From assembly GCA_032622095.1 (NCBI GenBank), contig CP136061.1:255139582-255203581 (forward strand): 64,000 bases of DNA. The letters are read 5' to 3'. The position numbers and the translations under genes are program-made. The DNA comes from Siphonodentalium dalli (taxonomy: Eukaryota; Mollusca; Scaphopoda; Gadilida; Siphonodentaliidae). The notes beneath the pieces were generated by a model. The model had not been told where the DNA came from and made no database searches. It saw nothing but the letters and a program-made list of their open reading frames with translations. Positions 57,090 to 64,000 of this stretch are shown in pieces; position 1 is the stretch's first letter; each line of letters opens with the position of its first letter.

Positions 57090-57451
57090 GCGTCTGTCAC
57101 AAGTGGGCTAGCATCACCAAATTCACTCTATGGGGACCTCATTCTTTTTGGGCCTCACCTTCTTTAGTTTTTAGTATATATAGTCTCAAATTAACATTGT
57201 TTTTAGTTACTTTTTCCCTCCTGCTCAGTTTCTATATCCCCTAATTTGCAGAAGATAAAATGCATAATCGCGGTGACTAATGGGTGACATCACCAACCAA
57301 TCTGATCCTATAGTTCTCCCACAGCAGTTGTGATCTAAGCAGATTGAGGTTCCCAGAGGGTGAATTTGGTGATGTTTGCCCACTGTGTGGGATAGCGTCA
57401 CTAACTTCACCCTCTGGGGACCTCATTCTTCACACTATTTCCATGCTTGTT
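57090..57451. mobile_element. hAT-like MITE E2, long form, partial left end
   Basis: Starts within the left inner palindrome (GTGGGCTAGCATCACCAAAT) and ends ACACTATTTCCATGCTTG. The centre has CCTAATTTGCAGAAGATAAA. Confidence 0.72.
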
Positions 57452-57494
57452 TGTCCATTTGTTTATATTTTTTGTTCTGTTTGTAGCAGCACCG

Positions 57495-58044
57495 TCAGGA
57501 ATAACATGGTCTGAAATTGATAACTACCACGAATTCAAAATGGCTGATCTACAAAAATAAACCGAAAACAAGGTAAATTCCTGAAGAAGCCCATGGCACA
57601 GTAACTTTATGAAGACCAGCATATCAATTATTTTCCAAACAATTTGGTACCAAAATATTTTTGAGCAAAATCCCTGTTTTACGGAAAGAAAAACATTTGT
57701 TTCGCAACCAGGATTAAGTGAACTGTCGATTTAAGATATTTCATCGAGTAGACACATTATATGTACAAAGAGGTTTAATTTCAAACAGAAAATAGATGAA
57801 ATATCACTCCAAAAATCGCGAAAAATCCTTTGAATGGAAACTTTGGTTAGAATGTGAGAGAAAACAACCAAATATGTTGACACCAATGAGGTAACAAAGT
57901 GTTTGAAGAATAATTGGTCATATGCTCATGCCATAAAATAGCTGTGTCCAGGGACTTTATATGAATTTATCGCATTTCGTGATTTTCGTAGATCAGACAT
58001 TTTGAATTCACAGTACTCATCACTTCAGACCATGTGATTCCTGA
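57495..58044. mobile_element. MITE E8 with TCAGGAAT ends
   Basis: A 550-bp element with inverted repeats of about 50 bp: TCAGGAATAACATGGTCTGA at the left and TCAGACCATGTGATTCCTGA at the right, followed inward by GAATTCAAAATGGCTGATCT and its inverse. The interior has no coding frame. A solo terminus is at 8041-8145. Superfamily not assigned. Confidence 0.8.
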
Positions 58045-58046
58045 TA

Positions 58047-58232
58047 CAGTAATGCCCTAATTAATTGACTCCTTTAACCACAGCAGAATTATGGGTAACT
58101 TTTCAGGATTTAGTCGGAAATATGGCTTGTTGCCATTCATCGGAAAGCTCTCCCCTATGGGTAACTTTTCAGGATTTAGTCGGAAATATAGCTTGTTGCC
58201 ATTCATCGGAAAGCTCTCGGGGAGCATTACTG
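58047..58232. mobile_element. pogo-like MITE E6, arms rearranged to direct order
   Basis: CAGTAATGCCCTAATTAATT at the left and GAGCATTACTG at the right, with TA on both sides. Inside, the arm segment ATGGGTAACTTTTCAGGATT ... CATCGGAAAGCTCTC occurs twice in the same orientation, instead of once in each orientation. It abuts the E8 element. Confidence 0.82.
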
Positions 58233-58404
58233 TAGTGAGTAGTTTTAATTTCACTGCTCAGCTTCTATCCAACAGCTCCAAACAGTAAGATAAACTTTAA
58301 ACCATTAACAATATAACACAATTAATTGCATAATAAACTATATTTGTTAGACAAAAGATATGAATGCTTGATTTCACAGGCAATTAAACCCTTTAATGAT
58401 GTGA

Positions 58405-58494
58405 ACCATGCTGGTGCAGCATTAAAGATCCTGTGCCAGTGCATTCACTTATATATGCAAGTCTCCCATATGGAACCTCTCATATATAAGAGAT
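58405..58494. mobile_element. E1-core variant D fragment
   Basis: GCTGGTGCAGCATTAAAGAT precedes CCTGTGCCAGTGCATTCACT. The hairpin centre is CTCCCATATGGAAC. It is cut off at TATAAGAGATTT where LINE-tail sequence begins. Confidence 0.65.
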
Positions 58495-59025
58495 TTGGCG
58501 GAGCCCAAATTCGAACTTGTTCTGTATTTTGGGCTAGTAAACCCACAAACTAAGTGTCATTCCATTCAGTTCAGACGTACTAAAGTGGACTAAACAAAAA
58601 TGGAGTGCAAATTCCAACAAAATACGGCCTAAACCCTTTGAGTGCCAGGGGCCGATCTCATCAGCCCTAAACCTACAAAATAAGTCTGATAAAGAATAAA
58701 TTATTAAAATTGTAAAAAAAAAAAAAAAAAAAAAAAAATTGTTAGGCCAATGCATTCTCTTATATATGCGAGGCGACCTATGGTCGACTCGCATATATAA
58801 GAGAATGCATTGGCACAGGGTATATGGGTTGATACAAAAATCGACCTGGCACTCAAAGGGTTAACTCTGGAGAAAATTAGCGGGCGCAATCCAAATTCGA
58901 ACTTGTCTTGTATTTTTTGCTAGTAAACCCAAGTTTCTATCCATTCAGTTCCGAGTTACTCAAGTTATCATCCGGAAATGAGAAAAGTGAACGGACGGAC
59001 TGACCAATAACATAATATGTCCCGT
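58495..59025 (+). mobile_element. LINE 3' tail split by an E1-C MITE
   Basis: GGCGGAGCCCAAATTCGAAC, then AATACGGCC up to 58628, then E1-C, then CTCTGGAGAAAATTAGCGGG from 58865 and the end GTGAACGGACGGACTGACC. The joined flanks align with 26783-27118 (GGCCATAACTCTGGTGAAAA), which acts as the empty site. Confidence 0.65.
58629..58864. mobile_element. E1-C piggyBac-like MITE, one hairpin
   Basis: CCCTTTGAGTGCCAGGGGCC at the left and CCTGGCACTCAAAGGG at the right. The right flank is TTAA and the left is TAAA (one change). It holds a single E1 hairpin (58747-58811), preceded by an A-tract of about 24 bp. Confidence 0.85.
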
Positions 59026-59247
59026 TTATTTAAAAGTGGCATATAAAACTGATTGGAACATTATAAAATCAGCAAGGGATTGCCTGTGAAACAAAACATT
59101 GATTCTATTTTGTCTTAAATATGATTCATAAAATCTGTATAGAGAAAATATTATGTCAGGAAGCACATTTCATCACAAGTTCAACATATAAAATATTCTA
59201 CAGTGTTTATAAGAGAACATACGAGCTGAAAACACAACGGCATTAAA
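59026..59247. other. No recognisable feature
   Basis: Short unassigned stretch between a LINE tail and an E2 element. Confidence 0.4.
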
Positions 59248-59255
59248 GGCCTACT

Positions 59256-59512
59256 TAAGCCTTGAAATAGGGTGTCTGTCATTTGCAGAATGAGGTCCCC
59301 AGAGGGTGAATTTAGTGATGCTACCCCCGCATAGCAGGCTAGCATCACCAATTTCACCCTCTGGGGGACCTCATTCTGCTTACACCTCAGCAGAATGAGG
59401 TTCCCAGAGGGTGAATTTGGTGATGCTAGCCCACTATGCGGGGTAGCATCACTAAATTCACCCTCTGGGGACCTCATTCTGCAAATGACAGACACCCTAT
59501 TTTCAAGGCTTG
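59256..59512. mobile_element. hAT-like MITE E2, short form with 8-bp duplication
   Basis: TAAGCCTTGAAATAGGGTGT to CACCCTATTTTCAAGGCTTG in form, 257 bp. The flanking 8-bp repeats are GGCCTACT (59248-59255) and GGCCCACT (59513-59520). Two inner palindromes (GCAGAATGAGGTCCCCAGAG and inverse) lie back to back. Confidence 0.9.
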
Positions 59513-59520
59513 GGCCCACT

Positions 59521-59952
59521 TAAATTTGGAATGACCAGATCACATTATACACAACATATTTCATATTATTTATCATTTGGAAGAAGAATCAAATATGTAT
59601 ATATTCCACCAGAATACGGAACAGCTGTGGACTAGGAGTGTCCACCAAATGATAGAGATTCTCAGATTCGGCCCAAGACTTCCCCCGTTATTTAACAAAG
59701 AATGCTTCATAATTCACAGCTAAGAGATAGAGTTATTCCCCTTCCATTGATACAGACAAGATCAAAATTAACAAACAGAACACACATCAGTACCTTGACA
59801 AAAAACAACATGTTCACACTTTATTCGACCAGATAAGTTGATAATACAATGTTCTGGAACATCCACTTTCAACTGGTATATAATATGGAATAAGTTATTT
59901 GTAATGTGATCTGGGAATTCAAACATTAAGTGGACCTTTAAAAGGAAAGGCA
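59521..59952. other. No recognisable feature
   Basis: Unassigned sequence separating two E2 copies. Confidence 0.4.
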
Positions 59953-59960
59953 CTTGAATC

Positions 59961-60168
59961 CAAGCCTTGAAATAGTGTGTCTGTCATTTGCAGAATGAGG
60001 TTCCCAGAGGGTGAATTTAGTGATGCTAAATTCTGCTTACACCTCAGCAGAATGAGGTTCCCAGAGGGTGAATTTGGTGATGCTAGCCCGCTATGCGGGC
60101 TAGCATCACTAAATTCACCCTCTGGGAACCTCATTCTGCAAATGACAGGCACACTATTTCAAGGCTTG
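59961..60168. mobile_element. hAT-like MITE E2 with perfect 8-bp duplication
   Basis: CAAGCCTTGAAATAGTGTGT to CACACTATTTCAAGGCTTG, 208 bp. CTTGAATC flanks both sides exactly (59953-59960 and 60169-60176). The left inner palindrome has lost one arm (GATGCTAAATTCTGC). This is the clearest boundary of the family. Confidence 0.93.
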
Positions 60169-60176
60169 CTTGAATC

Positions 60177-60503
60177 ACTACTCAAACATGAGGGAGAAAT
60201 CATATTATCAAAATAAATTTTATTTTACAATTTACAACACTTAGATACTGTTCTACAAAGTATATATCACTTTCTTAAGGTTGTTTTAAGGAAGAGTACC
60301 ACTCTAAGACACCCTACTAAATCAGGGACCAGCCTAGAGGGTGACTTGGCAGCAGGGACCAGCCTAGAGGGTGACTTGGCAGACATCTTTTAAAATGTGC
60401 CACTTCTCACTATTTTTGTTCCAGAGAGAAGTGACTTCTCTCTCATATACCAGTATGTATAAGTCCCAACAACATATTTAAAGTATATTTACTGATTATA
60501 ATG
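60177..60503. other. Short direct repeat only
   Basis: CAGGGACCAGCCTAGAGGGT occurs twice at about 60324 and 60354. AGAAGTGACTTCTC hairpins occur near 60424 and 61060. No gene is seen. Confidence 0.45.
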
Positions 60504-60511
60504 GTGTTGAT

Positions 60512-60905
60512 CAGGAGCGCCGGAAGCATCCAAGGGCAGGGGGGGGAGAGCCTACAAAAAGGGCACTTTTCCGCAAAAAAGGGCACTTTTCCGCAAAAAA
60601 GGGCATTTTCTCCGCAAACTCGGGAAAATAACCATAAATTCATTGTGGCAAAAATCACTATTTTAATGGTATTTGTCGGTTTTTATGGCCGTTTTGTGAT
60701 AAAATTGACAAAAAATTAATATTCCTTGTGAAATTGGTGGTATTTGGACCAAAAAAGTCACATTTTGCTATAAAAACACTAGATTAAACACACAAAAAGC
60801 ATTTTCTGTCTCCAGAAAAAGGGCAAGTCCTGCCCCCGCTCGCCCCCCTTGTTCAAGGGCAGGGGGGTCAGCTGCCCCCTCTGCCCCCCTCTTCCGGCGC
60901 CCCTG
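60512..60905. mobile_element. hAT-like MITE E10
   Basis: CAGGAGCGCCGGAAG at the left and CTTCCGGCGCCCCTG at the right, 394 bp. Flanks GTGTTGAT and GTGTTCTT agree at six of eight positions. CAGGGGCG-type ends are common in hAT elements. The interior holds three AAAAAGGGCACTTTTCCGC-type repeats and G/C-rich tracts. Confidence 0.75.
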
Positions 60906-60913
60906 GTGTTCTT

Positions 60914-61250
60914 ACTCACTATAATGGTTTTATAAATGAGCTCTTGTGTTGCATAATACTTCTTGGATCATAGAAGGGTGATGTTGGGGTGTAAATTGAA
61001 ATTCAGCCATTGTTACTTCTCCCCGATAACAGACCACTTCTCCCTAATGACCAAACATGGAGAAGTGACTTCTCCCCGTACCAAAATTTATATTTACACT
61101 CCCACATGAATTTGCACTGTGGAACATGAATGGAGGATGTTGGTTGGTCGAATTACGTCACATGATGTCGCATGCTGACCCATACTTGCTTATATTTTTG
61201 TGTAGACGCAACTTGCAATGCGCTATGGAAATAACATTGGAAATGAGCGC
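60914..61250. other. No recognisable feature
   Basis: Unassigned; includes GGAGAAGTGACTTCTCC, a short palindrome at about 61059. Confidence 0.4.
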
Positions 61251-61690
61251 TTAACCCTTTGAGTGCCAGGTCCGATGTTTGTATCAACCCATATACCCTG
61301 TGCCAATGCCTTCTCTTATATAAATGCGAGTCGACCATAGGTCGCCTCGCATATATAAGAGAATGCATTGGCCTAACAATTTTTCATCTTTTGTTATTAT
61401 TTTTTACAATTTTTTACAATTTTAATAATTTTTTCTTATATTCTTTAACAGGTATATTTAGTAGGTTTAGTGCCAGGGAATCTTATGTTTTTTATGGGCA
61501 TCAAAATTATTACTATGAATACTTGGTGATAGTTTTTAGTTATAACATGCCCCATAGGTGTTATCCAGTTTGTTTTTAAATTCGCTATAGCATGCTTAAG
61601 CATACCCGAAATTTTTTATTTTTTTTGGGCCGATTTTACACACCGTAAATTAGGGCCGATGAGATCGGCCCTTGGCACTCAAAGGGTTAA
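61251..61690. mobile_element. E1-C piggyBac-like MITE with TTAA duplication
   Basis: TTAACCCTTTGAGTGCCAGG and CTTGGCACTCAAAGGGTTAA, with TTAA at 61251-61254 and 61687-61690. It contains one E1 hairpin (61303-61371). The right part has GGGCCGATGAGATCGGCCC and a central AGTATAAC-rich region absent from the copy at 58629. Confidence 0.88.
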
Positions 61691-61727
61691 TGCTCTTTTA
61701 ATCTGCCAGTTGACTTGGTTGAGTGTA

Positions 61728-62060
61728 TTGATTGATTGATTGTGGTTTAATGTCGCTTTCAGCAACTAAGGCCATATCACAACATTGCCAGTTTCAGTGG
61801 GGTAAAGTTAAATCCCAAGGGGGGTACAAGGGTACCCCTATCAGATCCCGGACTAATTGGCACGTTGTAAAGCATGTAACTTACGGCTAATCTAACAGTG
61901 ATTTCAATGGCTGATAAACTAGTCAACCACATGCGGCAAACCACTGCCCATCGGCGAGTAACTGGCAACTCTACCAGATAAGGAATTCAAGTTACAAAGT
62001 CCACAATGGAAACATGTGGATTTGAACCCTTATTGCCAGCGCTGAGTGACCAAGGCCCCC
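61728..62060 (-). mobile_element. tRNA-derived SINE with 11-bp target duplication
   Basis: On the minus strand it starts GGGGGCCTTGGTCACTCAGC (A-box-like), has a B box GGGTTCAAATCC (plus 62018-62029), and ends GCTGAAAGCGACATTAAACC followed by a (CAAT)n tail. GGTTGAGTGTA flanks it on both sides (61717-61727 and 62061-62071). The A-to-B distance is shorter than in a tRNA, so part of the anticodon arm is deleted. The tail type is familiar from invertebrate SINEs. It is unlikely to be transcribed as it stands. Confidence 0.88.
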
Positions 62061-62089
62061 GGTTGAGTGTAAATATAAATAATGGATGT

Positions 62090-62185
62090 TGATTTTGTTG
62101 TGTTCCATAGAGTATGGTTGCCAGTTAGTGACATTTTTATATATGTCACACTAACTTTCATCTAGACTCTATGGAACACAATCCA
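62090..62185. repeat. Small palindromic element
   Basis: TTGTGTTCCATAGAGT at 62099 and ACTCTATGGAACACAA ending at 62182 enclose a second pair, AGTTAGTGACATT / ATGTCACACTAACT. It makes an interrupted hairpin of about 84 bp. Confidence 0.75.
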
Positions 62186-62251
62186 TTACTTAAATGTTAA
62201 TTTAACTGTGAAACTTCAGGCATCTTTAAATGTTATATAGTAGGTCTCTCA

Positions 62252-62402
62252 CAAGCCTAAAATAGTGTGTCTGACATTTGCAGAATGAGGTCCCCCAGAG
62301 GATGAATTTAATGACTCTATCCCTCACAGCAGGCTAACATCACTAAATTCACCCTCTGGGGACCTCGGTCTGCAATTGTCAGACACACTATATCCAGACT
62401 TG
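62252..62402. mobile_element. hAT-like MITE E2, minimal palindrome
   Basis: CAAGCCTAAAATAGTGTGTC to AGACACACTATATCCAGACTTG in form, 151 bp. Only one inner palindrome remains. The 8-bp flanks no longer agree well. Confidence 0.78.
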
Positions 62403-62489
62403 GCCTCTTTATAATCTATTAATAAAAAGCTGATGACAATCTTTCAGAATAGCATCTCGAGAATTCCTATTCGGATCCCATTTCTCTAT

Positions 62490-62735
62490 TAAAGGTACTC
62501 AATCCGATTTTGATGGTCCCCATATAATCAGATTCCAACAACAACATTTTTAGAAATGCCACTTCAGTTATCAGAATCGATTTAATTGCCCAAAAATAAT
62601 GCTAACCACTGTCAACTATAGTATAAAATTGCCTGAAACATGTTATTTATCAACATGTTGTTTGACGAAATTTGGCCTTATTATCAACACAAAGCCTTTT
62701 AATTTTAGAGTTATCCATCTTCATCCGGTTAGTGA
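62490..62735. mobile_element. MITE Z, left half
   Basis: TAAAGGTACTCAATCCGATT to about TTTAGAGTTATCCATCTTCA; the right half is absent. Confidence 0.78.
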
Positions 62736-62739
62736 CATA

Positions 62740-63138
62740 ACAGCTTATTGCAAGGCATAATTAATCCAGCCTCTTTTAAAAGATGATGACAATGGCAATG
62801 ACAGCCAGGTTATATTTAAATTGTGAGATCAGAGGTCAATGACCATATTATGACGTTGAACATTTTCCCACGCATAGTCTTAGGGCGACATGACAATTTT
62901 TACAATACAGAATAGAGGCGATATATGCATAATTAAATGTGATAAAATTACTTAATGCAATCTAGGAGACATTATCTTCGATGCTATATTGCACAAATGC
63001 TAAAAATATATGTACAAAGAAGCACAGATCAAGTGAATTGATAAATGAGATGAAATTTGAAACTAAACAAATCAGGAAAGACTCATGAACAAATTATGCA
63101 TGTAGACCACAAACACAGCCCTTGGTCAAGTGGTCCTG
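62740..63138. other. No recognisable feature
   Basis: Unassigned AT-rich sequence. Confidence 0.4.
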
Positions 63139-63522
63139 TTAACCCTTTACCCAACAGACCGGCCCTGTGCCAATGCATTCTCTTATATATGCGAGTCAAC
63201 CATAGGTCGCCTCGCATATATAAGAGAATGCATTGGCTTAACACATATTAAAAATGATAAAATTGTCAAAGAATGTAGAAAAATATTATAAAAATTGTTA
63301 AAAAATGTAAGAAAAAATTATAAAATTGTTAAAGAATGTAAGAAAAAATGGTAAAAAGTGTTAAAAAAAAGAATATTTTTAGGCCAATGCATTCTCTTAT
63401 ATATGCGAGGCGACCTATGGTCGACTCGCATATATAAGAGAATGCATTGGCACAGGGCATAACTGTAACCATCACAATGTGGTCAATGAACCGGTTCCAA
63501 TGATATCCATATTTGTATGGTG
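63139..63522 (+). mobile_element. E1-B MITE, right end missing
   Basis: TTAACCCTTTACCCAACAGA starts the element. Hairpins are at 63169-63235 and 63384-63450. The spacer is expanded by a repeated AAAATTGTTAAAGAATGTAA segment. It breaks off after GATATCCATATTTGTATGGT; the usual right terminus is not reached. Confidence 0.85.
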
Positions 63523-63640
63523 TTATTTTTCCTAAAGTTGTAATTTTTGTAGTGATTGGTCAATCCAATGATTTGAGAAAAAGCCAGTTTTTGAAAAAAA
63601 AATAATGATAGCTCCGCTGGAGTTTGCAAAACGACGTGAA
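63523..63640. other. No recognisable feature
   Basis: Short unassigned segment between two E1-B copies. Confidence 0.4.
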
Positions 63641-64000
63641 TTAGCCCTTTACCCAACAAACTGGCCAAATAAAGCTTCAACAGCCTAAAATATCTTCGGT
63701 CTGTCTCAATAGAACCATACAAATATGGATATCATTGGAACCGGCTCATTGACCACATTGTTACAGTTATGCCCTGTGCCAATGCATTCTCTTATATATG
63801 CGAGTCGACCATAGGTTGCCTCGCATATATAAGAGAATGCATTGGCCTAAAAAAAATCTTTTTTTAACACTTTTTATCATTTTTTCTTACATTCATTAAC
63901 AATTTTATAATTTTTAATGTGTTAAGCCAATGCATTCTCTTATATATGCGAGGCGACCTATGGTCGACTCGCATATATAAGAGAATGCATTGGCACAGGG
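63641..64000 (-). mobile_element. E1-B MITE, cut by the window end
   Basis: CCCTTTACCCAACAAACTGG at the left with a TTAG flank. Hairpins at 63778-63844 and 63927-63993. The element continues beyond the window. It is in the opposite orientation to the copy at 63139. Confidence 0.88.

Overview
This window is eukaryotic and almost entirely repetitive. I found no intact protein-coding gene, no rRNA and no functional tRNA gene. The only recognisable coding sequence is decayed LINE retrotransposon. An invertebrate animal, probably marine and perhaps a mollusc, fits best. The clues are a tRNA-derived SINE with a (CAAT)n tail, LINE 3' tails with GGACGGACGG-type ends and (TGAT)n tails, an L2/CR1-like LINE ending in (ATT)n, and very abundant short inverted-repeat transposons (MITEs). 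The species cannot be fixed from the sequence alone.

Layout. 1-3.9 kb: end of a MITE (family Z), a foldback element (E1-A), then a decayed higher-order tandem repeat with 69-bp subunits. 4.0-6.8 kb: a 49-bp and a ~550-bp tandem array. 7-12 kb: a tiny CAA-tailed retroposon with target duplication, a Mutator-like MITE (X), 75/90-bp and 68-bp arrays. 12.4-13.9 kb: three LINE 3' ends side by side. 14-25 kb: Harbinger-like and other MITEs, a 45-bp array, an array of 68-bp units inside a piggyBac-like MITE (Y), a 23-copy 30-bp array, and a LINE fragment inside another Y copy. 26-34 kb: a 34-bp array, LINE tails, several Z MITEs, a 16-bp array. 35-40 kb: an ~840-bp segmental duplication carrying E1-A elements, and a large (CT)n block. 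41.7-50 kb: E1 variants and a nested stack of MITEs, one carrying a 1.6-kb 37/39-bp array. 50.7-64 kb: a 27-bp array, palindromic elements, and dense clusters of piggyBac-like (E1-B, E1-C), hAT-like (E2) and pogo-like (E6) MITEs plus one SINE.

How it fits together. The window is an accessory, transposon-saturated compartment built by repeated rounds of MITE insertion, nested insertion, and local tandem amplification of MITE ends. Target-site duplications readable in the sequence (8 bp for E2 and E10, 9 bp for X, TTAA for E1-B/E1-C/Y, candidate TA for E6, candidate TTA at 14.7 kb) allow superfamily assignments without a transposase; none encoding a transposase was seen. The most unusual item is the E1 palindromic core: a ~67-bp near-perfect hairpin, often present twice in opposite orientation, that sits inside at least four different sets of terminal sequences.
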